Part shown: positions 1-6,308 of the stretch, piece after piece
How the letters are laid out: the number at the start of each line of letters is the position of its first letter
How positions within the stretch are numbered: the stretch's first letter is position 1
Assembly (NCBI GenBank): GCA_964487285.1
Contig: CAZAPZ010000060.1
Location: forward strand, 1 to 9,385
Length of the DNA: 9,385 bases
Source of the DNA: CAZAPZ01 sp964487285
GTDB taxonomy: Bacteria > Campylobacterota_A > Desulfurellia > JAADFJ01
Direction: 5' to 3'
The notes under the pieces: model-generated
What the model was told of the DNA's origin: nothing
The model's input: only the letters and a program-made list of their open reading frames with translations
Database searches by the model: none
Program-made: the position numbers and the translations under genes

Positions 1-26
1 AGAGCAAGATTATTAAATCCAACGCA

Positions 27-270
27 GAGATTGCTTCGCTGCGCTCGCAATGACAGAGAGAGGTCGCAATGACAAGAAAAAGCAGCTGCAATGACAGAGG
101 GTGAGATTGCTTCGCTGCCTGTGGTGAGTGAGATTGCTTCGTCACTTCGTTCCTCGCAATGACAGAGAGAGGTCGCAATGACAAATTCCCCTCCGTCACT
201 GCGAGGCTTTTGCGAAGCAGTCTCTCTTTCTCCCTTGTCACTGCGAAGCCGAAGGCTGCGGCAGTCTCTC
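27..270. repeat. Cluster of dispersed palindromic repeats, both orientations
   Basis: Several imperfect copies of one unit lie here. The unit begins GAGATTGCTTCG, has a variable GC-rich middle and ends TCGCAATGACA. Forward copies start near 27, 103 and 129, with extra short GTCGCAATGACA ends at 63-74 and 172-183. Two inverted copies follow, at about 193-224 (CCGTCACTGCGAGGC then GCGAAGCAGTCTC) and 236-267. Forward and inverted copies can pair, so the RNA or single strand would fold into hairpins. Similar units end the spacer at 3622-3700. Elements of this look are common in intergenic DNA of many delta-proteobacteria and other bacteria, though I cannot name a catalogued family. No transposase is visible, so they are non-autonomous. 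A long reading frame through the cluster has no ribosome site and is not a gene. Confidence 0.8.
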
Positions 271-301
271 TTTCTCTTCTATTTAACATCATTTTTTCCT
301 C

Positions 302-329
302 TTGACATTGCTTTCTTCTTCTACATAAT
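302..329 (+). promoter_or_regulatory. Sigma-70-type promoter upstream of the pilin pair
   Basis: A perfect -35 TTGACA (302-307) is followed, after 16 bp, by CATAAT (324-329), five of six matches to the -10 consensus. A start near 336 would give a leader of about 140 nt before the pilin. I found no -24/-12 (sigma-54) element in 280-478, although Geobacter pilA is sigma-54 dependent. Confidence 0.5.
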
Positions 330-348
330 TAAACTGAATATTAGAATT

Positions 349-368
349 GCTTATAAGCTTTGTATAAT
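349..368 (+). promoter_or_regulatory. Perfect palindrome abutting a consensus -10, pilin leader
   Basis: GCTTATAAGC (349-358) is a perfect 10-bp palindrome. Four bases later lies an exact TATAAT (363-368). The best -35 for it is weak (TTAGAA, 341-346, spacing 16). If used, transcription would start near 375, exactly at the base of the predicted leader fold. The palindrome could then be an activator or repressor site. This is inferred from position only. Confidence 0.3.
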
Positions 369-372
369 ATAT

Positions 373-444
373 GGCCCGGCAAGCGGTCTAAGGAGGATGC
401 GAATGAGTACGTATTTGAGATGATCTGGTGTTGCGTAACGGGTC
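373..444 (+). ncRNA. Potential structured 5' leader of the pilin mRNA
   Basis: Nested pairings close this segment. GGCCCG (373-378) pairs with CGGGTC (439-444) with one G-U pair. GCAA (379-382) pairs with TTGC (431-434), leaving a four-base bulge GTAA. GGTC (385-388) can pair with GATC (422-425), and ATGCG (397-401) with CGTAT (410-414) at the apex. The fold encloses an AGGAGG and a tiny ORF. I compared it by eye with the GEMM (c-di-GMP-I/cGAMP) and c-di-GMP-II riboswitches as I remember them and could not match their conserved cores. It is therefore an unassigned candidate cis-regulatory RNA. Pairing was found by hand without energy calculation. Confidence 0.35.
403..423 (+). CDS. Candidate six-codon leader peptide (MSTYLR)
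   Basis: ATG at 403 is preceded by a perfect AGGAGG (391-396) at 6-nt spacing and followed by AGT ACG TAT TTG AGA and TGA. The signal is as strong as the one in front of the pilin itself, so ribosomes should load here if the leader is transcribed and unfolded. It sits inside the predicted leader fold, so its translation could alter the structure before the pilin gene. The same AGGAGG could instead be a functional part of a folded RNA. A six-codon frame can occur by chance, and there is no sequence similarity to lean on. Confidence 0.3.
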   Translation: MSTYLR

Positions 445-478
445 TTTGCAAACTAAATGAAAAAATAGGAGGTTTTTA

Positions 479-709
479 ATGAACAAACTTGTTAGCAGGT
501 TGAAAGAAAAAAATGAAAATGCCAAAGGCTTTACATTGATAGAGCTGTTGGTAGTTATTGCGATTATCGCAATATTGGCGGCTATTGCTATTCCGCAGTA
601 TGCAAAATACAGACAAAGGGCTCAGGATTCAGCGGCATTATCAGATCTGAAAACGATACAGACATCAGCGGAAGCATTTTACGCTGATCATATACATTAT
701 CCGTATTAA
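479..709 (+). CDS. pilA: Short type IV pilin (PilA-N type), 59 mature residues
   Basis: Structural subunit of a type IVa pilus, exported through the inner membrane, cleaved by prepilin peptidase PilD and assembled by the Pil machinery encoded elsewhere. The 17-residue charged leader ends in Lys-Gly and is followed by FTLIELLVVIAIIAILAAIA, the canonical class III signal and N-terminal helix with Glu at mature position 5 and Pro at 22. The mature chain is only 59 residues and lacks the usual C-terminal globular domain and disulfide loop, so it matches the short pilins of Geobacter. Aromatic residues fall at mature positions 1, 24, 27, 50, 51, 57 and 59, close to the G. sulfurreducens pattern as I remember it. 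Start: AGGAGG at 467-472, six bases before ATG. It is co-transcribed with the secreted partner 13 bp downstream. Confidence 0.93.
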   Translation: MNKLVSRLKEKNENAKGFTLIELLVVIAIIAILAAIAIPQYAKYRQRAQDSAALSDLKTIQTSAEAFYADHIHYPY

Positions 710-722
710 AAGGAGAGAAATT

Positions 723-1085
723 ATGAAAAATATTTTTGTATTATTTTTATCTGTTTTTGCTATAACTCTGTTTTCAACGCAGTCTTTTGCTGCTGCTACT
801 ACAAGCAGTACAACTTCTGGCAACAGCACTATAATTCTTGGCACCTCCCCTAATAGTGTTACTATCGGTCTTTCCGCAAATGACACTGCCGCATATTTAG
901 GTGGTACTACAGGAAAAACATATGCCGCAATCACATATAATCCCCTCGGCGCAGGCCAAGAATACGGTACAGCAAGTGATACAAGCGATATTATGCAACA
1001 ACCGCATACTGGAACTGTTACTACACCAACTAAAGGAGATTCATATGATGTCACTAGTGGTAGCTGGCTGCCTGTAGGTTCTTAA
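723..1085 (+). CDS. Secreted pilin partner, PilA-C/Spc-like globular subunit
   Basis: Residues 1-23 form a Sec signal peptide: Lys near the N-terminus, a Phe/Leu-rich core, and probable cleavage after Ser-Phe-Ala. About 97 mature residues remain, rich in Thr, Ser and Gly, with no cysteine and no further membrane segment. The segment around residues 81-91 (YGTASDTSDIM) and the preceding Gly/Tyr-rich strands resemble, to my eye, the C-terminal beta-domain of long delta-proteobacterial pilins. There is no pilin N-terminal helix. Its position directly after a truncated pilin, with AAGGAG between the genes, matches the Geobacter pair in which the short helix protein and this secreted protein (PilA-C, also called short pilin chaperone) associate. 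I infer the same here. The many Ser/Thr residues are plausible O-glycosylation sites. A cell-surface protein unrelated to pili is the alternative. Confidence 0.7.
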   Translation: MKNIFVLFLSVFAITLFSTQSFAAATTSSTTSGNSTIILGTSPNSVTIGLSANDTAAYLGGTTGKTYAAITYNPLGAGQEYGTASDTSDIMQQPHTGTVTTPTKGDSYDVTSGSWLPVGS

Positions 1086-1138
1086 CAAACTAACGACTGC
1101 ATCTTTGTATTCGGTATTTGATATTTAAGCTTAAATAT

Positions 1139-1177
1139 AAACCGGTGAGTTTGCCGCTTGCCGGTTTTTTGTTTTTT
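1139..1177 (+). terminator. Intrinsic terminator ending the pilin pair
   Basis: An 11-bp stem, 1139-1149 (AAACCGGTGAG) with 1157-1167 (CTTGCCGGTTT), contains two G-U pairs and a 7-nt loop. It is followed by a T-rich run to 1177. It separates the two pilin genes from the membrane-protein gene downstream, so most transcripts should contain only the pilin pair. Confidence 0.85.
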
Positions 1178-1380
1178 ACCAAATCGTCATTCCGAACAAA
1201 GAATATTTTTTTGAGGTTCGTATTTTTTTCTTCTAAGTGCCTTTTGGCTTAATATATTTTCCACTATCGGCATTTCATAACGCTTATTTTGCAATGCCTT
1301 GATTTTTTGATTATTTTTCATCAAGGAAAAAGAACGAGGATATCTTCGAATTGTATCTATTTGACATTCGGCTTTTATAT
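1178..1380. other. Intergenic spacer, no supported gene
   Basis: Between the terminator and the next promoter I see no ribosome site with a credible coding frame on either strand. A 66-codon minus-strand frame (1187-1387) starts with GTG, has no Shine-Dalgarno and shows no recognisable motif. The segment near 1185 contains CGTCATTCCGAAC, which may be a decayed end of the repeat family seen at 27-270. Confidence 0.5.
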
Positions 1381-1409
1381 TTGACACTATCTGTAAAATT
1401 TGTTATTGT
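1381..1409 (+). promoter_or_regulatory. Sigma-70-type promoter for the O-ligase-like gene
   Basis: A perfect TTGACA (1381-1386) is followed by a 17-bp spacer and TATTGT (1404-1409), four of six matches to the -10 consensus. With the strong terminator upstream, this gives the 626-residue membrane protein its own transcript. A second TTGACA at 1361-1366 has no well-placed -10. Confidence 0.5.
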
Positions 1410-1454
1410 AAACAAGTTGCGAAAATTAGAAAAGAGGGTATCTATTGGATTTAT

Positions 1455-3335
1455 ATGTTAAAAAGCGACGTTAAAGATAAATTTTTTATATACCTTCTTT
1501 CGATAATAGTCTTTTTATCATTTATTTTAAATCTGTATTCGCTTGAATTTTTTCATCTCAGCTTTAAGATGTTTGTATATATCATCTTTGTTCCGGTTTT
1601 TCTTATTTTTCTTTTAAGCTTAAAAACTGTCAAATTTTCATCTTTATCCATCTTTATAGCTATTTTTCTAATTTACGCATTTTTTGTGACAATTTTCGGA
1701 TATTATATTTATGATGGGCTTTTTTTGTTATATTTTCTTTTTGCCGTCTATATTGCTTTTATTTCGATCGAAAACAGCAAGCAGAGACATCTAATTATAG
1801 ACGGTTTATTTTTCATTACGTATTTTGGTGCACTATTTACCATTTTTGAATATACAATGAAATCATCAGGTTGGATGGATATCGTTATTATTCCCGGTTT
1901 TTTTTACATATCAAATACAACATCTATCGGCGGGCTTCTTTATCAGCCAAATCTAAATGCTTTGTTGATAAACTTAGGTTTAGTTATAACCATGTTTAAG
2001 ATTGTGCATATTAAAGCGGAAAAAAACAAGAGAAATATTTTAAACTATTATATAATTTATCTCTTTTTTGCAATTGCCGCATCTGTAACCGCATCACGCG
2101 CAGGAATGCTTGCTGTATTTTGCGTATTTGCCGCAATTTTTATCGCAAAGCGTTTTGGAGCACTCAAACTGACAAAACAGGATAAAAAAAGATTGATCTA
2201 TCTATCTGTTATTTATATTGCCGTATTTGCTTTTAATAAATATTCTCCATTTGAAAAATTTGCACACCAAGGATTGATAGCGGATAATTCCATAGATGCG
2301 CGTTTAATGATCTGGCTATCCACTATTATGTTGTGGTTAAAGCATCCCTTTTTTGGAACAGGGCTCGAAACATTTAAATTTCTAAATAACCCATATCAAA
2401 TAAAAGCCTGTCATATTCTTCAATTTCCATCAGATATAATAAGCAACTTCACATGGGCACATAACGAGCCGCTTCAGATATTAGAAGAACTGGGTATTTT
2501 TGCATTTATACCGATTGTTTTCGGCACCGCTATCTATTATATAAAAACAATAAAAAGCGTAAAAGATATAAGTAGATGGATGATACCGGCATTACTTATA
2601 ATCTTTTTTGTTCAGGCAGGTTTATCTTGGCCGCTGCGTCACCCGGCTCTGCTTGGTGTTTTTTTTGTTATTTTAGCTTTGGTAAATAGCAGATTTGTTA
2701 TATCGATAGATGGCAAAATCAAAAATATATTTTTAATAGCTGCTGCATTAATATACGTCATCTCTTCTGTTTTTATGTTTTCAAACATAAAAGATGATGT
2801 AATATATTCCCTTACACATAAAGATAAATATGCAAAGCTTAATCGTTTGTATAAACTGTCTGATAATCCATATCTTTTCTGGATGGCCTCATCGCAATTT
2901 TTACACATCAGCCTGCCGTATTATATGAAAAAAACAACAGGTGTTAACCATATTCTGATATTTAAAGCTGACATTAAAGATATAAAAATGACAGATATTG
3001 ATAGGGCGAAGGCTGCCATCCTGAAGAAAGAAATCTTGATTGAGGCAAAAAGGGAGGAAAAACTTCATAAAATATGGCTTAGCGAATATAATCTCGGTAT
3101 GGCATATCTATTTAACGGCGATCTGAAAAAGGCAAAATATTATGCAAAAAAAGGCATTGCAATGAATCCAAACGCCAACTATTTGTGGCAGCTTCTGCAT
3201 TATGTAAATATGAAAGAGGCATCAATAAAAAGTTCAGTGCCTATTAAGGATTTTATGCCCACAAAAAAATCCTTAAAAAATATGTTTAAAGATATGAATA
3301 AAATGAAATCGAAGTTAATGGTGAATGGCGGATAG
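1455..3335 (+). CDS. O-antigen ligase/PglL-PilO superfamily membrane protein with TPR tail
   Basis: Polytopic inner-membrane protein of 626 residues. Roughly the first 445 are made of many hydrophobic segments, and the rest is a soluble, lysine-rich C-terminal region, probably periplasmic. Hallmarks of the Wzy_C/WaaL superfamily appear in order: ASRAG (213-217), Arg283 with Trp287, a Gly-rich FFGTG near 300-304, and WAHNEPLQILEELGIF (334-349), whose His336 aligns with the histidine needed by PglL and WaaL. Residues 546-572 form a TPR-like helix pair. Family members transfer lipid-linked glycans to lipid A core, to growing O-antigen or to pilin. Placed next to a pilin, as PilO/TfpO is in Pseudomonas and Acinetobacter, pilin O-glycosylation is the most attractive role, but a polymerase or ligase for surface polysaccharide cannot be excluded. 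AGAGGG at 1433-1438 is 16 bases before the ATG, a weak start signal. Confidence 0.8.
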   Translation: MLKSDVKDKFFIYLLSIIVFLSFILNLYSLEFFHLSFKMFVYIIFVPVFLIFLLSLKTVKFSSLSIFIAIFLIYAFFVTIFGYYIYDGLFLLYFLFAVYIAFISIENSKQRHLIIDGLFFITYFGALFTIFEYTMKSSGWMDIVIIPGFFYISNTTSIGGLLYQPNLNALLINLGLVITMFKIVHIKAEKNKRNILNYYIIYLFFAIAASVTASRAGMLAVFCVFAAIFIAKRFGALKLTKQDKKRLIYLSVIYIAVFAFNKYSPFEKFAHQGLIADNSIDARLMIWLSTIMLWLKHPFFGTGLETFKFLNNPYQIKACHILQFPSDIISNFTWAHNEPLQILEELGIFAFIPIVFGTAIYYIKTIKSVKDISRWMIPALLIIFFVQAGLSWPLRHPALLGVFFVILALVNSRFVISIDGKIKNIFLIAAALIYVISSVFMFSNIKDDVIYSLTHKDKYAKLNRLYKLSDNPYLFWMASSQFLHISLPYYMKKTTGVNHILIFKADIKDIKMTDIDRAKAAILKKEILIEAKREEKLHKIWLSEYNLGMAYLFNGDLKKAKYYAKKGIAMNPNANYLWQLLHYVNMKEASIKSSVPIKDFMPTKKSLKNMFKDMNKMKSKLMVNGG

Positions 3336-3621
3336 TTTATAGTCGATGATTGATGTAAATATGGAAGCAAATATCTAACATACGGCACGTACATTTATAA
3401 TTTACTATTTTTTTATCTGCTGAGGGTTTTAGCTGCTTTTTAAATTTCAAAAGTAAGGTGAAAAGAACCAAAAAATCAAGACTGCTCAAAACTTGACTAA
3501 AACAGAACTAAAAATGCTAAAAAAACAAAAACTCGCATTAGAAGCTCAAACAGTTGTTTTTTTATACGCATTTTCCTTCTGTTTATTCGCCTGTTTCGTG
3601 AGGTCGGTTTAAGATAAGAGC
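3336..3621. other. AT-rich intergenic spacer, no supported gene
   Basis: This spacer holds no credible gene and no clean terminator after the upstream gene. A plus-strand frame runs through 3514-3612 and would encode 32 residues (starting MLKKQKLALEAQ), but it has no ribosome site. The segment 3440-3600 looks less random than the rest and may be a decayed gene or intergenic element. I cannot assign it. Confidence 0.4.
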
Positions 3622-3700
3622 GAGATTGCTTCGCACTTTTCAAGTGCCCGCAATGACAGAAGCTGTCGCAATGACACCGGAAACTCCGTCACTGCGAGGC
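3622..3700. repeat. Second copy of the dispersed palindromic repeat
   Basis: The same unit as at 27-270 appears here: GAGATTGCTTCGC (3622-3634), then a hairpin tip GCACTT/AAGTGC (3633-3638 with 3642-3647), then CGCAATGACA (3649-3658). GTCGCAATGACA follows at 3665-3676, and an inverted half CTCCGTCACTGCGAGGC at 3684-3700. The order of forward unit, short unit and inverted unit is the same as in the first cluster. Confidence 0.8.
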
Positions 3701-3764
3701 TTTATGTAATCGGGGCAAGATCTTCACATTTTACATTTACAACAATTTCTAATTATATATTTTT

Positions 3765-3780
3765 GCATTTTGCCAAATGC
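3765..3780. other. Small hairpin downstream of flgA
   Basis: GCATTT (3765-3770) and AAATGC (3775-3780) form a 6-bp stem with a 4-nt loop, 36 bp beyond the flgA stop. In the flgA direction it is followed by A-rich rather than T-rich sequence, so it is not a standard intrinsic terminator. It could protect the 3' end or be chance. Confidence 0.2.
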
Positions 3781-3815
3781 TAAGACCTGTCACCTTAGTT
3801 TTTTGACAAGATAAA

Positions 3816-4703
3816 TTAAAATAATCTCACCACATCTTTTTCTGCAGCAAAACCTCGTATAATTTTATTGGAACGAAGCTTAACTGCAATCATCATTCCG
3901 CTATTTCCATTATTAAGGGCGGTACCCGTTCGTTCAACTAACAAATTATGCATCTTGTAAACGAGTTTTACCTTATCTCCTCTTTCCACTACATTTTGAT
4001 TTATCGAACTTTTGTAAAATGGCTGCATTGCTAACATATTAAAATTTAGTTTTTTACCAAGTATATTTTTTGGATTTTTAATAACCGCAAGTTTCAGTCC
4101 GTATTCATTGACTTCTTTATATTTTATCAAAGCCTGAGTTATAACAGATCCTCTATCTATATTTTTAGATGAAATCGGTATTTTAATATTATGTTTCAAA
4201 AATGCATAATACCTAATTGTCCTATCGTAGTGATTGGATCGCAGTATCAGATCTACCGAGGCAGGAAAGATTTTAACATTTACTTTAATTCCTATTTCAT
4301 AATTTCTATTTTTTAAATGAATTGTCGGACCTACGATTTTCTTAATGGTAATGGCACTGTTTTGCTTATTTACATATTCAAGCAGCTTTATACGTATATA
4401 ATCAGGATTCACTGTAAAACTTTTACTTTTTACAAACACGCCTCGACCTTTTATCTGCTCCCGGATTCCATATCTTTTAAGTACATTGCCGATAGTCTTA
4501 GATGATAAATAGATCGAAGATCCTTCCGACGGAGCGGCAGCTATGATGATACTTTTTTGCCATTTTTCTATCGGAGGATCAGAAATATTTGACATTCGTA
4601 TGTAGTTACCCTGTATATATATAAACTTTTTCAGTTTGATTGTGCCGGCAAAACCATTAATACAGTAAAGAGTAATTAGGCAAATATAAAATACCTGCCG
4701 CAT
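3816..4703 (-). CDS. flgA: FlgA, flagellar P-ring assembly chaperone
   Basis: Periplasmic chaperone that helps FlgI assemble into the P-ring around the distal rod. At 295 residues it is longer than the E. coli protein (about 220), as is usual for forms with an extra N-terminal domain. Residues 1-19 form a Sec signal peptide. The C-terminal part, about 170-292, is the SAF/ChapFlgA domain. It has IPISSKNIDRGSVI with the typical Arg-Gly turn, NPKNILGKKL, then QNVVERGDKVKLVYK, and it ends with the standard AVKLRSNKIIRGFAAEKDVV. The central region is divergent. The ATG overlaps the flgG stop by one base (TAATG), indicating translational coupling. The usual next genes flgH and flgI are absent, because the operon is followed by repeats. 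Confidence 0.85.
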   Translation of the reverse strand: MRQVFYICLITLYCINGFAGTIKLKKFIYIQGNYIRMSNISDPPIEKWQKSIIIAAAPSEGSSIYLSSKTIGNVLKRYGIREQIKGRGVFVKSKSFTVNPDYIRIKLLEYVNKQNSAITIKKIVGPTIHLKNRNYEIGIKVNVKIFPASVDLILRSNHYDRTIRYYAFLKHNIKIPISSKNIDRGSVITQALIKYKEVNEYGLKLAVIKNPKNILGKKLNFNMLAMQPFYKSSINQNVVERGDKVKLVYKMHNLLVERTGTALNNGNSGMMIAVKLRSNKIIRGFAAEKDVVRLF

Positions 4704-5491
4704 TATCGTTTAAGGCTGTTTACGGTCTCCAGCATAGAATCGGCTGTTTGTATTGCCTTGGCGTTAAGCTCGTATGCTCTCTGACTGGCAATCATATCCA
4801 CCATTTCCTGCACAACGCTGACATTGCTCATTTCAAGAACTCCCTGCTCTATATTGCCAAGTCCGTTTGTTCCTGCAGTTGACAGATTTGGAGCCCCTGA
4901 ACTTTGTGTTATTTGATAAAGATTGTGGCCAAGTGCTTTTAATCCTGCCGGGTTTGCAAAAGATGCAAGCTGAATAGTACCGACCTGAGACGGAGTGTTT
5001 TGACCTGCTTCAAGCACGGAAACAGTGCCGTCGCTTCCAATGGATATGGATGTAGTATCGGTTGGAATAACGATTTGAGGTGCAATCGGATTACCGTTTG
5101 GAGTTACAATTCTGCCCGTATTATCAAGTTTAAGTGAACCTGCTCTAGTGTAGTTTATCGTTCCGTCAGGCATTGCAACTTGAAAAAATCCTTTGCCTGC
5201 AATTGCCAGATCCAATGTATTGCCCGTTTCTTTAAAATTACCCTGAGAAAAATTTTTGCTGACAGCAGCAGGTATTGAACCGAGTCCAATTTGAATGCCT
5301 GTCGGATCAATTGTGCTGGATGTTGTGGAAACACCGGCTTCTTTTATCGTTTGATATAAAAGGTCCTGAAAATCAGCTCTACCTCTTTTAAAGCCAACGG
5401 TGTTGGCATTTGCAAGATTGTTGGCTATGGTATCAACCGATAGCTGCTGCGACTGCATACCTGTTGCTGCTGTCCATAATGCTCTTATCAT
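4703..5491 (-). CDS. flgG: FlgG, flagellar distal rod protein
   Basis: Forms the distal rod that crosses the periplasm through the P and L rings. The 262-residue length is normal. The N-terminal rod motif is textbook: MIRALWTAATGM followed by TIANNLANANTVGFKRGRADF (about residues 21-41). The GQ/TLDLAIAGKGFF core lies at about 92-103 and RAGSLKLDNTGRIVTPNG in the middle. The C-terminus carries EQGVLEMSNVSVVQEMVDMI and SQRAYELNAKAIQTAD, the heptad-rich helix that pairs with the N-terminal helix. Start: TAAGGAGGAGA (5493-5503) gives a near-perfect ribosome site that includes the stop codon of flgF. It is translationally linked to flgF upstream and flgA downstream. Confidence 0.97.
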   Translation of the reverse strand: MIRALWTAATGMQSQQLSVDTIANNLANANTVGFKRGRADFQDLLYQTIKEAGVSTTSSTIDPTGIQIGLGSIPAAVSKNFSQGNFKETGNTLDLAIAGKGFFQVAMPDGTINYTRAGSLKLDNTGRIVTPNGNPIAPQIVIPTDTTSISIGSDGTVSVLEAGQNTPSQVGTIQLASFANPAGLKALGHNLYQITQSSGAPNLSTAGTNGLGNIEQGVLEMSNVSVVQEMVDMIASQRAYELNAKAIQTADSMLETVNSLKR

Positions 5492-5500
5492 TTCTCCTCC

Positions 5501-6259
5501 TTATGCTGACCGAGATATTCGGTTATCTATTTGGGCTATGTCGTTTAAATAAAGATCTATCACTTTTTCGTATCGATTAAATAATCTGTTAATTTCTATC
5601 ATATTTGTCATCTCGTGAATTGGATTTACATTGGAGCCTTCAAGGTAACCTACGGAGATTAAATTTCCGCTCAGCTCACTTCCAAGCTGTCCGCTAAAAA
5701 GATTTTTGCCAATAGGAGTTATTTTTTGGGGCTGACGAATGGAAAGCTCATCTACCTTGCTGCCGTTATCCATTACCGAACCGTCTGATCTAATGAGAAA
5801 ATTTTTCCCTTTTATATGAATAAAATCTCCGGTTTTAAAATAATTTTTTCCGAGTACGGGAAAATTGTTTTCATTGACAAGTACATTGTTTGCATTTATA
5901 GAAAAATGCCCGTCTTTAGTCATCCTTACTCCGTTTGGAGTCTTTACGACAAAATACCCTTTGGTGAGAGCGAGATCAAGCTTATTGGATGTATGCATCA
6001 ACGAACCGTTTGATTTATCTAAAGCAGTATCCATATGAGGCACAGTTCCAAATGTTTCGGCTATGAATTGCTTAGCCTTGTTGTTATAAATTGGCAAATT
6101 AACATTCTGATAACCTTTAACTTTTGAATATGATTTTTGGATTATTAAACTTCTCTCAAAACCTGTAGTTCTTGCATTTGCCAGATTATTTGCAGTGTTG
6201 TCAAGCATTTTTGAAGCAATTACCATAGCTCCGCTATTTATGTATGCTCCTTCAAACAT
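5501..6259 (-). CDS. flgF: FlgF-like flagellar proximal rod protein
   Basis: Rod subunit of the flagellar basal body, first gene of the flgF-flgG-flgA operon. It has 252 residues. The N-terminal signature is GAYINSGAMVIASKMLDNTANNLANARTTGFER (about 4-36), with the ANNLAN/TGF core shared by rod and hook proteins. The middle SNKLDLALTKGYFVVKTPNGVRMTKDGHFSINANN corresponds to the D1 core of the FlgE/F/G family. The C-terminal EGSNVNPIHEMTNMIEINRLFNRYEKVI is the conserved closing helix. The assignment to FlgF rather than another rod protein rests mainly on its position immediately before flgG. GGAGG at 6264-6268 lies five bases before the ATG. It is more divergent than the adjacent FlgG, as is usual for FlgF. 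Confidence 0.87.
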   Translation of the reverse strand: MFEGAYINSGAMVIASKMLDNTANNLANARTTGFERSLIIQKSYSKVKGYQNVNLPIYNNKAKQFIAETFGTVPHMDTALDKSNGSLMHTSNKLDLALTKGYFVVKTPNGVRMTKDGHFSINANNVLVNENNFPVLGKNYFKTGDFIHIKGKNFLIRSDGSVMDNGSKVDELSIRQPQKITPIGKNLFSGQLGSELSGNLISVGYLEGSNVNPIHEMTNMIEINRLFNRYEKVIDLYLNDIAQIDNRISRSA

Positions 6260-6293
6260 ATAGCCTCCATTTTTTTAGCTAATTTTTATAGAA

Positions 6294-6308
6294 GCAAACT
6301 ATGTTCCT
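6294..6308 (-). promoter_or_regulatory. Sigma-54-type (-24/-12) promoter for flgF-flgG-flgA
   Basis: Read on the minus strand the site is AGGAACATAGTTTGC. The invariant GG (6306-6307) and GC (6294-6295) have the exact spacing required, and the flanking AC and TTTGC also match the consensus TGGCAC-N5-TTGC. Transcription would start about 6282, leaving a short leader that includes the flgF ribosome site at 6264-6268. RpoN control of rod and hook genes is common in delta- and epsilon-proteobacteria. Confidence 0.55.

Noticed and set aside
27..270. CRISPR array
   Set aside because: Repeats are irregular in length, occur in both orientations, have no uniform spacers, and no cas genes are present.
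371..386. Sigma-54 promoter before the pilin (TGGCCCGGCAAGC)
   Set aside because: The GG and GC dinucleotides are two bases too close for a -24/-12 element.
372..396. tRNA-Ser-like D-arm (TGGCC, then AGCGGTCTAAGG) in the pilin leader
   Set aside because: No anticodon arm, T-arm (GGTTCGAATCC) or acceptor stem follows, so it is not a tRNA gene. A remnant is possible but unsupported.
178..423. 81-codon plus-strand frame across the repeats and pilin leader
   Set aside because: It starts inside a repeat, has no ribosome site, its composition follows the repeat, and it only shares its stop with the six-codon leader ORF.
665..1054. 129-codon minus-strand frame opposite the pilin partner
   Set aside because: It overlaps two well-supported plus-strand genes with ribosome sites and has no start signal or recognisable motif.
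1187..1387. 66-codon minus-strand frame in the spacer
   Set aside because: GTG start without a Shine-Dalgarno, no motif, and it runs into a decayed repeat end.
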